This document shows positions 1 through 8,597 of a stretch of DNA of 24,936 bases, in pieces. Source of the DNA: DASPMP01 sp035248725 (lineage in GTDB: Bacteria > Gemmatimonadota > Gemmatimonadetes > Gemmatimonadales > Gemmatimonadaceae); contig DATFHG010000135.1 in the NCBI GenBank assembly GCA_035248725.1, forward strand, positions 1-24,936, given 5' to 3'. The notes under the pieces were generated by a model. That model did not search any database. It was not told where the DNA came from and saw only the letters and a program-made list of their open reading frames with translations. The position numbers and the translations under genes were made by a program. Each line of letters starts with the position of its first letter. Positions within the stretch are counted from its first letter, which is position 1.

Positions 1-560
1 CTCGACGGCACCGCGAAGGGCGCCGGTTTCGCCGGAGAGGCCTCGACGGACGGATCCGTGGCGATCGAACCCAGAAGTGCCTTCGCAATTCCGAAGTCCG
101 TGACCGTCGCCGACGTCCCCGCGAGCAAGACGTTGTCGGGCTTGATGTCGCGATGCACGACGCCGCGCTCGTGCGCGTACGCGAGCGCGCGCGCAACGTC
201 CTTGAGAATGCTCACCGTGCGGCCGATCGTCAGCTGGCCATCACGCTCGATGCGCGTGCGCAGCGACTCGCCTTCCACGAACGGCATCGTGAAGTACGGC
301 ATGCCGTCGATCTCCCCGGCACTGAGCACACCCACGATGTGGGGATGCTGCAGGGCGGCGGCGAGCAGAATCTCGCGCTTGAACCGATCCACCGAGACGC
401 TGGCCGCCAGCTCCGCGGGCAGAACCTTCACTACGACCCGCCGGCCGAGCGCGCGATCGAGCGCGACGAACACACGCGACATGCCGCCGCCCGTCAGCTC
501 GCGTTCGACGCTGAACGTCGAACCAAGCGACTGCTGCAAGCCTTCCCTCAGATCAATCAC
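1..560 (-). CDS. Ser/Thr protein kinase, N-terminal part (3' end beyond window)
   Basis: Reading the minus strand from a GTG at 558-560 gives 186 residues of a PknB-type kinase domain. An in-frame TGA lies only two codons upstream of this GTG, which fixes it as the first usable start. Visible motifs are the Gly-rich loop GGGMSRVF (24-31), the ATP-binding Lys45, the catalytic loop HRDIKPDN (136-143, Asp138) and DFG (155-157). The sequence runs off the left edge just after DFG, before the activation segment is complete, so the C-terminal part is unseen. Its N-terminus (DLR-x2-LQQ-x-LGST) is closely similar to that of the kinase starting at 19681, so the two are paralogues. It phosphorylates proteins on Ser/Thr by family; substrates are unknown. 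It is divergent from the small membrane protein at 687. Confidence 0.93.
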   Translation of the reverse strand, partial: MIDLREGLQQSLGSTFSVERELTGGGMSRVFVALDRALGRRVVVKVLPAELAASVSVDRFKREILLAAALQHPHIVGVLSAGEIDGMPYFTMPFVEGESLRTRIERDGQLTIGRTVSILKDVARALAYAHERGVVHRDIKPDNVLLAGTSATVTDFGIAKALLGSIATDPSVEASPAKPAPFAVPS

Positions 561-686
561 GGCTGGTCACTGCGCGCTGCGTCATGCGGTAGATGCTTCC
601 GTGGCACGAAGATAGGACGACTACCGACCTTCATTTGACACCTGGCGGCGCTCGCTTGGTTGGCAGTTGCCATCTATGTTTTCGCC

Positions 687-896
687 ATGGCGAACGCTCC
701 CGCTCCCCCGCCTCACGTGCCGCGTTACGTGCCGGCGCGGACGAACGAAGGCTGGCCCATCGCTGGGCTCGTGCTCCTGCTGGTGGCGCTCTGCATTGTC
801 ACGACGACGATCATCCATAAGCGCACCTACAAGCACCCCACCGATCCGACGTATCACATCCGGGGCAACCCGGCGACCGAAGGCACGGCGCACTAG
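687..896 (+). CDS. small single-pass membrane protein, unknown function
   Basis: A 69-residue frame starting at ATG 687. It has a Pro/Ala-rich N-terminus (PAPPPHVPRYVP), one clear hydrophobic segment (about residues 28-49, WPIAGLVLLLVALCIVTTTI) and a short basic/polar tail. The third codon positions are strongly GC-rich, as in the neighbouring genes, which supports coding. The frame is also open upstream to a TTG at 660, but the ATG is preferred because the extension adds nothing recognisable. No good Shine-Dalgarno sequence precedes either start. It is divergent from the kinase at 560 and lies 39 bases upstream of the molybdenum hydroxylase subunit. I do not recognise the family. It could be a small membrane regulator or simply a lineage-specific protein. 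Confidence 0.55.
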   Translation: MANAPAPPPHVPRYVPARTNEGWPIAGLVLLLVALCIVTTTIIHKRTYKHPTDPTYHIRGNPATEGTAH

Positions 897-935
897 CGCT
901 GCTCTCCACTACGCGCGCCGGCTGAACAGGGTTGC

Positions 936-1913
936 GTGCGACCGTACACGTACCGTCAAGCCACCTCATTCGCTGAAGCCGCGCGTCTCACGGCCGACAC
1001 GTCGCGCGTCCCCCTGGGCGGCGGTACGGACCTGCTCGTCTGCATCGAGGAGGGCCTCATCGCGCCGTCCACGGTGGTGGATCTGCGGGCCATCGAAGGC
1101 GCGAGCGACATCCGGCTCACCGCGGATGGCGGCCTCCGCATCGGGGCCGGCGCGCGCATCGAAGACATCAGCGAGCACGAGCACGTCGTGGCGCGATGTG
1201 CCGCGCTCTCACAGGCGTGCGGCCTCGTGGGATCGACGGCGCTGCGCAACATGGGAACGCTCGGCGGCAACCTGTGCCAGCGGCCCCGGTGCTGGTATTA
1301 CCGCCGTGGAATTCCCTGCCTCAAGAACGGCGGCGTGGCGTGTCCGGCGCGCGATGGTGAGAATCAGTATCACGCCATTCTCGACGGGGGGCCGTGCTAC
1401 ATCGTGCACCCATCGGACCCGGCGGTGGCGCTGACTGCGCTCGACGCGCAGATCGAGATCGTCGGACCCGACGCGACGCGCCGCGTCGGCATCGACGAGT
1501 TCTATGTCCTCCCTCGCCATCGGATCGAGCTCGAGACGATCCTGCAACCTGGTGACATCGTCGCCGCAGTCACGATTCCCGGCGAGGCGACGCACGGCGT
1601 CCAGTTCTACCGGAAGCTGATGCAGCGCGGTGCGTGGGACTTCGCCCTGGCAAGCGTGGCGGGCGTTCGACGTCGTGACGGCGCCGTCCGCATCGTGCTC
1701 GGTGGCGTGGCGCCGCGTCCCTGGCGCGCACCGGAGTCGGTGGAGGAGGACGTGGCGTCAGGCGGCCTCGATGAGGACTCGATCGCTGCATTGGCGGAAC
1801 GCGCATTGTACGACGCGGAGCCACTGGCCAAGAACGCGTACAAGGTGGCTCTGGCAGCATCGCTGCTGCGCGACGCCATGCGCGAGCTTACTCGGGATGG
1901 GAAAACCGACTAA
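936..1913 (+). CDS. FAD-binding subunit M of a xanthine dehydrogenase-family molybdenum hydroxylase
   Basis: This 325-residue protein has the CO dehydrogenase medium-subunit fold. It shows an N-terminal FAD motif PLGGGTDLL (26-34) and a second FAD motif TLGGNL (108-113), followed by a C-terminal CutM-like domain. By family, this subunit passes electrons between the 2Fe-2S subunit and FAD. Directly after the second motif is a Cys-rich stretch (Cys114, 119, 128, 136, 154), like that of the subclass carrying an additional [4Fe-4S] cluster (E. coli PaoB, 4-hydroxybenzoyl-CoA reductase beta subunit). Cluster binding is inferred. The start is a GTG at 936 with AGGG a few bases upstream. Neither the molybdopterin large subunit nor the 2Fe-2S small subunit is in the window, which is unusual. 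It sits 88 bases upstream of sufB on the same strand. Confidence 0.9.
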   Translation: MRPYTYRQATSFAEAARLTADTSRVPLGGGTDLLVCIEEGLIAPSTVVDLRAIEGASDIRLTADGGLRIGAGARIEDISEHEHVVARCAALSQACGLVGSTALRNMGTLGGNLCQRPRCWYYRRGIPCLKNGGVACPARDGENQYHAILDGGPCYIVHPSDPAVALTALDAQIEIVGPDATRRVGIDEFYVLPRHRIELETILQPGDIVAAVTIPGEATHGVQFYRKLMQRGAWDFALASVAGVRRRDGAVRIVLGGVAPRPWRAPESVEEDVASGGLDEDSIAALAERALYDAEPLAKNAYKVALAASLLRDAMRELTRDGKTD

Positions 1914-1940
1914 TTTTGTACGATTGATACGGGCGCCATT

Positions 1941-1955
1941 ACCGCCGTCGGCGGT
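1941..1955. promoter_or_regulatory. short inverted repeat upstream of sufB
   Basis: ACCGCC-GTC-GGCGGT is a perfect 6-bp inverted repeat with a 3-base centre. It lies in the 88-base gap between the FAD subunit gene and sufB, 46 bases before the sufB start. It could be a protein-binding site controlling the SUF operon, or the stem of a weak hairpin ending the upstream transcript; no T-run follows it. Neither role can be decided from sequence alone. Confidence 0.35.
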
Positions 1956-2001
1956 GCGTCCGTAACCTCATACAAGTCGGTTAGTTAGCCAAGGCAGTGC
2001 G

Positions 2002-3435
2002 ATGAGTTCGCAGATCGATAGCCTTATCACGCGGGATTACGCGGCTGGCTTCGTCACCGAGATCGAGCAGGACACCCTGCCGCCGGGACTCGACGAAGAC
2101 GTCATCAGGGAAATCTCGCGTCGCAAGCATGAGCCGCCGTTCATGCTCGAATGGCGCCTGAAGGCGTACCGGCGCTGGCTCACCATGAAGGAGCCGCACT
2201 GGCCGAACGTCCATTACGAGCCCATCGATTATCAGGCGGCGAGCTACTTCTCGGCACCGAAGACGAAGAAGCCGCTCGGCTCGCTCGATGAAGTGGATCC
2301 CGAGATCCTGAAGACGTATCAGAAGCTCGGGATTCCATTGACCGAGCAGAAGCTGCTCGCCGGCGTGGCGGTGGACGCGATCTTCGATTCGGTGTCCGTC
2401 GGGACGACGTTCCGCGACGAGCTTGCGAAGCACGGCATCATCTTCTGCTCGTTCGGCGAGGCGGTGCGCGAGCATCCCGACCTGGTCGAGAAGTATCTCG
2501 GGTCGGTCGTGCCGTACAGCGACAATTTCTTCGCCGCGCTGAACAGCGCCGTCTTCTCGGACGGTTCGTTTTGCTACGTGCCGAAGGGTGTGCGCTGTCC
2601 GATGGAGCTGTCCACGTATTTCCGCATCAACGCCGCGGACACGGGGCAGTTCGAGCGCACGCTGATCGTCGCGGACGAGGGCGCGTATGTCTCGTACCTC
2701 GAGGGGTGCACGGCGCCGCGGCGCGACACCAACCAGCTGCATGCAGCCGTCGTCGAACTGGTGGCGCTCAAAGGCGCGACCGTGAAGTACTCGACGGTTC
2801 AGAACTGGTACGCGGGCGACAAGGACGGCAAAGGGGGCATCTACAACTTCGTCACGAAGCGCGGCAAGGCGTACGAGAGCGCGAAGATCTCGTGGACGCA
2901 GGTGGAGACCGGCTCCGCGATCACGTGGAAGTACCCGAGCGTGATCCTGCAGGGCGACAACTCGGTCGGGGAGTTCTACAGCGTGGCCGTGGTGAACAAC
3001 AAGCAGCAGGCGGATACGGGCACGAAGATGATCCACGTCGGCAAGAACACGAAGTCGAACATCGTATCGAAGGGGATCAGCGCCGGTGAGGGGAACAACT
3101 CGTATCGCGGCCGCGTCTTCGTGAGCCCGAAAGCGGAGGGCGCACGCAATTACACGCAGTGCGACTCCATGCTCGTCGGCAACCGCTGCGGTGCGCACAC
3201 GTTTCCGTACATCGAGGTGGCGAACAACACGGCCATCGTGGAACACGAGGCCAGCACGTCGAAGATCGGCGAGGATCAGATCTTCTATCTCAAGCAGCGG
3301 GGATTGTCGGCGGAGCAGGCGGTGTCGATGATCGTGTCGGGCTTCTGCAAGGAAGTGTTCAAGGAGCTGCCGATGGAGTTCGCGCTCGAAGCCCAGCAGC
3401 TGCTCGGCATTACCCTGGAAGGCTCGGTCGGTTGA
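2002..3435 (+). CDS. sufB: Fe-S cluster assembly scaffold protein SufB
   Basis: A 477-residue SufB, normal length for the family. SufB is the scaffold subunit of the cytosolic SufBC2D complex on which new Fe-S clusters are built. The C-terminal beta-helix region carries the conserved block around GNRCGAHTFPYIE. Cys396 in that block and Glu424 in KIGEDQ match the Cys and Glu positions known to be important for cluster assembly in E. coli SufB. The C-terminus (GFCKEVFKELPMEFALEAQ) is typical. ATG 2002 has AAGG 7 bases upstream. It is the first of five tightly packed genes and sufC starts within 5 bases of its stop. No SufR- or IscR-type regulator gene is in the window, so control, if specific, acts from elsewhere or through the gap before it. 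Confidence 0.98.
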   Translation: MSSQIDSLITRDYAAGFVTEIEQDTLPPGLDEDVIREISRRKHEPPFMLEWRLKAYRRWLTMKEPHWPNVHYEPIDYQAASYFSAPKTKKPLGSLDEVDPEILKTYQKLGIPLTEQKLLAGVAVDAIFDSVSVGTTFRDELAKHGIIFCSFGEAVREHPDLVEKYLGSVVPYSDNFFAALNSAVFSDGSFCYVPKGVRCPMELSTYFRINAADTGQFERTLIVADEGAYVSYLEGCTAPRRDTNQLHAAVVELVALKGATVKYSTVQNWYAGDKDGKGGIYNFVTKRGKAYESAKISWTQVETGSAITWKYPSVILQGDNSVGEFYSVAVVNNKQQADTGTKMIHVGKNTKSNIVSKGISAGEGNNSYRGRVFVSPKAEGARNYTQCDSMLVGNRCGAHTFPYIEVANNTAIVEHEASTSKIGEDQIFYLKQRGLSAEQAVSMIVSGFCKEVFKELPMEFALEAQQLLGITLEGSVG

Positions 3436-3440
3436 CAACG

Positions 3441-4226
<786 letters not shown>

Positions 4227-5546
4227 ATGTCCGAGCGGTATCGCCAGCAGTTCGACGCGTTTCTGCACGACGGCGCTCGGCAGGACCCGTCATGGGTGAA
4301 CAAGCTGCGCAAACACGGGATGGAGTCGTTCGAGTCGCTGGGCTTCCCCACGACCAAGAACGAAGACTGGCATTTCACGAGCGTCAGCGCCATCGCGGAG
4401 CAGGACTTCACGTTCGTCGCCGCGTCGACGGGAGACGTCGAGGCATCTGATGTCGACGCGTTCCGCTTCGCGCCGGATTGGCACACGGCGGTCTTCGTGA
4501 ACGGTCGCTTCGCGCCGCGGCTGTCCTCGCTGCACGGGCTGGACGCGGCGGTGAAGTTCTATCCGCTCGCCGACGCCTGGACCTCGGTGCCGGAGCTCAC
4601 CAAGCGTGTGGGTACCATCGTCGCCCGGCGCGAGAAGCATGCGTTCACGGGGCTGAACAGCGCGTTCATGCCGGACGGTGCCGTGCTGCACATCGGCCGC
4701 GATGCCGCTCCGGCGATGCCCATCCATCTCGTCTTCCTGTCGGACGCCAACGCCGCGAAGACGGTGATGTACCCGCGCAATCTCATCGTGGCGGAGCGCG
4801 GGTCGCGCGCGACGGTCGTGGAGAGCTACGTATCGCTCGGCGACGCGGTCTATTTCACCAACGCCGTCACCGAGGTCATGGTAGGCGACGGAGCGACGCT
4901 GGAGCACTACAAGGTGCAGCGCGAATCGCGCCGCGCGTTTCACGTCGGGACGGTGGAAGCCGAACAGGCGCGCGACAGCCATTACATCTCGTTTTCCTTC
5001 GCGGCCGGCGCCGAGCTGTCGCGCACGAACATCTACACGAACCTGAACGGCGAAGGCTGTGGCAGCACGCTCAACGGCCTCTACATGCTCGACGGCGATC
5101 AGCACTGCGATCATCAGACGCGCATCGAGCATGCACAGCCGAACTGCTTCAGCCGCGAGGTCTACAAGGGTGTGCTGGACGGCCGGTCGCACGGCGTGTT
5201 CAACGGCAAGGTGTATGTCCATCCCGTCGCGCAGAAGACCGACGGCAAGCAGACGAACAACACGCTGCTGCTCTCGAAGGACGCGCAGGTGGACACCAAG
5301 CCCCAGCTCGAGATCTTCGCCGACGACGTGAAATGCACGCACGGCGCGACGGTGGGGCGGCTGGACGACGTCGCGCTCTTCTATATGAAGAGCCGCGGCG
5401 TGAACGCGGAGACGGCACGCCGCCTCCTGATCTACGCCTTCGCGGCCGGCGTCCTGGAAAGCATCGCGCAGGCGGAGGTTCGCCAGGCCCTGGAGCGCGT
5501 GACGCTCGAGCGGTTCGTGAAGGACGAGGAGCTCTCGACGGTGTGA
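4227..5546 (+). CDS. sufD: Fe-S cluster assembly protein SufD
   Basis: A 439-residue SufD, the paralogue and partner of SufB in the SufBC2D complex. The C-terminal beta-helix and helical tail are clear. The block FADDVKCTHGATVG contains His372, at the position of the SufD histidine implicated in cluster formation at the SufB-SufD interface, and Cys370. The N-terminal part (PTTKNEDWHFTSV) is typical of SufD. The ATG directly abuts the sufC stop, and the end overlaps the sufU start by GTGA, so the proteins are probably made in coupled amounts. Nothing is missing from the family pattern. Confidence 0.97.
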   Translation: MSERYRQQFDAFLHDGARQDPSWVNKLRKHGMESFESLGFPTTKNEDWHFTSVSAIAEQDFTFVAASTGDVEASDVDAFRFAPDWHTAVFVNGRFAPRLSSLHGLDAAVKFYPLADAWTSVPELTKRVGTIVARREKHAFTGLNSAFMPDGAVLHIGRDAAPAMPIHLVFLSDANAAKTVMYPRNLIVAERGSRATVVESYVSLGDAVYFTNAVTEVMVGDGATLEHYKVQRESRRAFHVGTVEAEQARDSHYISFSFAAGAELSRTNIYTNLNGEGCGSTLNGLYMLDGDQHCDHQTRIEHAQPNCFSREVYKGVLDGRSHGVFNGKVYVHPVAQKTDGKQTNNTLLLSKDAQVDTKPQLEIFADDVKCTHGATVGRLDDVALFYMKSRGVNAETARRLLIYAFAAGVLESIAQAEVRQALERVTLERFVKDEELSTV

Positions 5547-6025
5547 GCAACAATCTCGAAGCGCTGTATCAGGAAGTGATCCTCGACCACAATCGGAAGC
5601 CTCGCAACTTCCGGGAGATCGAACACGCGGACCGCCACATCCACGGCCGCAACCCGCTGTGCGGCGACGAAGTCACCGTCTACGTCAAGCTCGACGGCGA
5701 TCGCATCGCCGACGTCAGCTTCCAGGGACAGGGCTGTGCTGTGTCCAAGTCATCGGCGTCGCTGATGACGTCCACCGTGAAGGGCAAATCCGTCGACGAG
5801 ACCATGCGTCTCTTCGACCGTTTCCACGACATGATCACCGGCAAACTCACCGACGCCGAACGCTCGCAGATGGGTTCACTCGCGGCACTCGGCGGCGTCT
5901 CGAAATTCCCGCTGCGCGTGAAGTGCGCGTCGCTGGCATGGCATGCGCTGCGCGCCGCTCTGCAGAAGGGACCGAACGAAGTCACGACCGACTTCGAAGG
6001 TCCGCCGCAGACGGAGGGCGCATGA
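5543..6025 (+). CDS. sufU: SufU-type zinc-dependent sulfurtransferase
   Basis: A 160-residue IscU-like protein of the SufU class, which accepts persulfide sulfur from SufS and passes it to SufBCD. Cys40 and Asp42 (NPLCGDEV), Cys65 (GQGCAVS) and Cys128 (VKCASLAW) match the four zinc ligands of Bacillus subtilis SufU almost residue for residue. The insert between the second and third Cys (DRFHDMITGKLTD) is also typical of SufU rather than of the IscU scaffold. The start is a GTG overlapping the sufD stop, with AGGAG 11 bases upstream; the N-terminus MSNNLEALYQEVILDHN fits the family. Its stop overlaps the sufS ATG. Confidence 0.96.
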   Translation: MSNNLEALYQEVILDHNRKPRNFREIEHADRHIHGRNPLCGDEVTVYVKLDGDRIADVSFQGQGCAVSKSSASLMTSTVKGKSVDETMRLFDRFHDMITGKLTDAERSQMGSLAALGGVSKFPLRVKCASLAWHALRAALQKGPNEVTTDFEGPPQTEGA

Positions 6026-7305
6026 AGTCGCAACCGAAGGCATCTGCGGCACCAGTCACCATGCCGCGCATCCCGCGCATCGAGCCCCGGACGCGGAAGG
6101 CCGATTTCGCGCTGCTGGCGACGCGACCGGAGCTGCACTACCTCGATTCCGCGGCGACGTCACAGAAGCCGATCGCGGTGCTCGACGCCATCCGCAATTA
6201 TTACGAGAACGACAACGCCAACCCGCATCGCGGCGCGTACGACCTCTCCGCGCGCGCGACGCAGCGCTATCACGATGCGCGCGAGCGGGTCGCCGACTTT
6301 CTTGGCGTCATCGACACCCCGACGCTGATCTTCACGCGGGGCACCACGGAGGCTCTGAACCTCGTGGCGACCGCGTGGGGGCGGACGCACGTGAAGAAGG
6401 GCGACGAGATCGTCATCACGGCGATGGAGCACCACGCCAATTTCGTCCCGTGGCAGCAGCTCGCGCTGCTCACGCACGCCAAGCTGCGCATATGCGAGCT
6501 CACGCCGGACGGTGAGATCGATGTCGCGAAGCTGACGAAGCTGCTGAACTCGAAGACGCGCGTCGTCGCATTCAGCCACGTCTCCAACGCGCTCGGCACG
6601 ATCAATCCGGTGGCGGACATCGTCGAGCTGGTGCAGTCCAAGGCCCCACACGCGGTCACGGTCTGTGACGGCGCACAGGCCGCGCCGCACATGCGCGTAC
6701 GCATCGAGGAGCTGGGCGTGGATTTCTACGCGTTCAGCGGACACAAGATGCTGGGCCCCATGGGCATTGGCGGTCTTGTCGGAAAGCGGGCGCTGCTCGA
6801 GGAGATGCCGCCGTACCAGATGGGCGGCGACATGATCGAGTTCGTCGGCGACGATCGCACTACGTGGAACGTGCTCCCGCACAAGTTCGAGGCGGGCACG
6901 CCCAACGTGGCCGACGCCGTCGGCCTCGCCGCGGCGTGCGACTATCTCGACGCCATCGGGATGGACAAGGTGCGCGCGCACGAGGTCGAGCTGCTCGCCA
7001 GCATGCTCGTGCGACTCGCGGCCGTGAACGGCGTTCGGGTGTTCGGACCGACTGACCTGGAGAAGCGCAGCGGCGTGGCAAGCTTCACCGTGGACGGGAT
7101 TCATCCGCACGATCTGTCCACCGTGCTGGATCAGGGCGGCGTGTGCATCCGCGCCGGCCATCACTGCGCCCAGCCACTGATGCGTCGGCTCAACGTGCCG
7201 GCCACCGCGCGCGCGAGCGTCTACGTGTACAACGATACGGCGGACATCGACGCGTTGATCGCCGGCATCGAGCGCGCGAAGAAGCTGTTCGGCGTCGCTA
7301 CCTGA
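6022..7305 (+). CDS. sufS: cysteine desulfurase SufS (group II)
   Basis: A 427-residue PLP enzyme that converts cysteine to alanine and transfers the sulfur as a persulfide to SufU. The PLP lysine is Lys242 in FSGHKMLGP. The active-site cysteine is Cys382 in RAGHHCAQPLMRRL, the group II (SufS/CsdA) loop. The motifs TRGTTEALN and MEHHANFVPW are further SufS hallmarks. ATG 6022 overlaps the sufU stop (ATGA) and has GGAGGG 3 bases upstream. The first 20 or so residues before the conserved domain are an Ala/Pro/basic extension. It is the last gene of the SUF operon. Its 3' end overlaps the convergent M20 peptidase gene by 8 bases, leaving no room for a separate terminator. Confidence 0.97.
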   Translation: MKSQPKASAAPVTMPRIPRIEPRTRKADFALLATRPELHYLDSAATSQKPIAVLDAIRNYYENDNANPHRGAYDLSARATQRYHDARERVADFLGVIDTPTLIFTRGTTEALNLVATAWGRTHVKKGDEIVITAMEHHANFVPWQQLALLTHAKLRICELTPDGEIDVAKLTKLLNSKTRVVAFSHVSNALGTINPVADIVELVQSKAPHAVTVCDGAQAAPHMRVRIEELGVDFYAFSGHKMLGPMGIGGLVGKRALLEEMPPYQMGGDMIEFVGDDRTTWNVLPHKFEAGTPNVADAVGLAAACDYLDAIGMDKVRAHEVELLASMLVRLAAVNGVRVFGPTDLEKRSGVASFTVDGIHPHDLSTVLDQGGVCIRAGHHCAQPLMRRLNVPATARASVYVYNDTADIDALIAGIERAKKLFGVAT

Positions 7306-8530
7306 CTCCGGCCAGTCGCGCGACGACGAGCGCCGCCCACTGCGGGCCGAGCCAGCCGTTCGGACCGTCCTCGTACCACTCGTTGAGCGAGTGCGCCCCT
7401 TCGTCGTGGCCGCCACCGTCCATCGAGATGCCGGGAATTCCCATCGAGATCGGCACGTTGGCGTCGGTGCTCGACGCGCCGGCCGACGCGGAGAAGCCGA
7501 GCGTGTGCGCCGCCTGAAGCGCCACCTGCACGATGCGCGAGCTGTCGCTCTGCGTACCCGTCGGGCGGATGCCAATCGTGTCGATGACCATCGTGAGACG
7601 GGCGCGCGCGGCGCGGGCGCCGGGCCAACGCCCATTCTCCGCCTCGAGGGCCTGTTGCAGCGCGCGTCGCACCTGTGCGTCGAGCGCGCGCAGCGCCTCC
7701 ACGCTCTCCGATCGCATGTCGATCTCCATCGATGCCTCGAATGGAATCGAGTTCACGGAGGTGCCACCCGCGATCACGCCGACGTTGAACGTCGTCTTGG
7801 GTGAGGCAGGCACCTGCAGGTCCGAGATGGACGCGATCGCCCGCCCGAGCGCATGGATCGGATTCGGAATTCCAAATGCTCCGTAGCTGTGGCCGCCCGG
7901 TCCCTTGTACGTGACCTTGTACCGATTGCTGCCCACCGCGCGCGACGTGATGTTCAGCCCGGACCCGTCGATGGCGATGAGGTAGTCGATCTGTCCCATG
8001 AGCTCGCGCTCGAAGAGGTTGCGCATGCCGCGCAGATTGCCCGGCCCCTCTTCGCCGACGTTCGCGACGAAGATGATGCGGCCGTCCTGACGCGGGTTCA
8101 CGCGCTGATACGCGCGCGCGACCGCGAGAATGACGGCGAGGCCTCGACAATTGTCCCCGATCCCCGGGCCCTTCATGCGACCATCGCTCACCGTGACGTG
8201 CACGTCGGTGCCCTCCGGGAACACGGTGTCGAGATGCCCGGAGAGCACGACCGTCGGCCCGTGCGTCGCGCCCGCGCGTTCGGCGATCACATTGCCGACT
8301 GCGTCGACACGTGCCTGCAGGCCGAGGGCTTCGAGACGATGCTTGTACTCCGCGCCCCGCGCCTGCTCGTGGAACGGCGGCGCCGCGATCTCGCAGATGC
8401 TCTTCTGTTGCTCGAGCGTCCACGCGTTGTCGCGCTTCACGATGGCCAGAATGGAATCCACCGCCTGCGCGCCAAGTGATTGGTTCGCGCAGGTGAGCGC
8501 GATCAGGAGTATCTGGAGCGTCCTATTCAT
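7298..8530 (-). CDS. exported M20-family metallopeptidase
   Basis: A 410-residue zinc peptidase of the M20 (carboxypeptidase G2/PepT-like) family. The hydrophobic N-terminus (residues 5-20, ending LGAQA) is a Sec signal peptide, so it acts outside the cytoplasm. Likely metal ligands are His99 (SGHLDTV), Asp126 (GIGDNCRG), Glu161 of the Glu-Glu pair (NVGEEGPG), Asp188 (AIDGSG) and His380 (GAHSLNE). The lid or dimerisation domain is seen around YKGPGGHSYGAF. It would cleave amino acids from small peptides or amidated substrates; the substrate cannot be told. It lies 67 bases downstream of wtpC on the same strand, so it may be read from that transcript. Its 3' end overlaps sufS. Confidence 0.92.
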   Translation of the reverse strand: MNRTLQILLIALTCANQSLGAQAVDSILAIVKRDNAWTLEQQKSICEIAAPPFHEQARGAEYKHRLEALGLQARVDAVGNVIAERAGATHGPTVVLSGHLDTVFPEGTDVHVTVSDGRMKGPGIGDNCRGLAVILAVARAYQRVNPRQDGRIIFVANVGEEGPGNLRGMRNLFERELMGQIDYLIAIDGSGLNITSRAVGSNRYKVTYKGPGGHSYGAFGIPNPIHALGRAIASISDLQVPASPKTTFNVGVIAGGTSVNSIPFEASMEIDMRSESVEALRALDAQVRRALQQALEAENGRWPGARAARARLTMVIDTIGIRPTGTQSDSSRIVQVALQAAHTLGFSASAGASSTDANVPISMGIPGISMDGGGHDEGAHSLNEWYEDGPNGWLGPQWAALVVARLAGVR

Positions 8531-8553
8531 GTTTGGGCGATGCGAAGGGTCGC

Positions 8554-8587
8554 GTTGTGAGCGTAGGTCGCGGTGAGTTGTTGTGAG
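8554..8587. repeat. 8-bp direct repeat before the M20 peptidase gene
   Basis: GTTGTGAG occurs at 8554-8561 and again at 8580-8587 in the 67-base gap between wtpC and the peptidase start. A pair of direct repeats here could be a regulator site, but 8 bases is short enough to arise by chance. Confidence 0.2.
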
Positions 8588-8597
8588 ACTTGACGGT

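Noticed and set aside
635..640. Perfect TTGACA before the small membrane protein gene
   Set aside because: No -10-like hexamer occurs 16-18 bases downstream, so I do not call it a promoter.
1981..3438. 485-residue open frame antisense to sufB
   Set aside because: It is very rich in Arg, His, Asp and Val with no recognisable domain, as expected for the complement of a GC-rich gene; sufB on the other strand is certain.
6160..7635. 491-residue minus-strand frame across sufS and the peptidase end
   Set aside because: It is low-complexity, Arg-rich, and lies opposite sufS and out of frame with the peptidase; a shadow.
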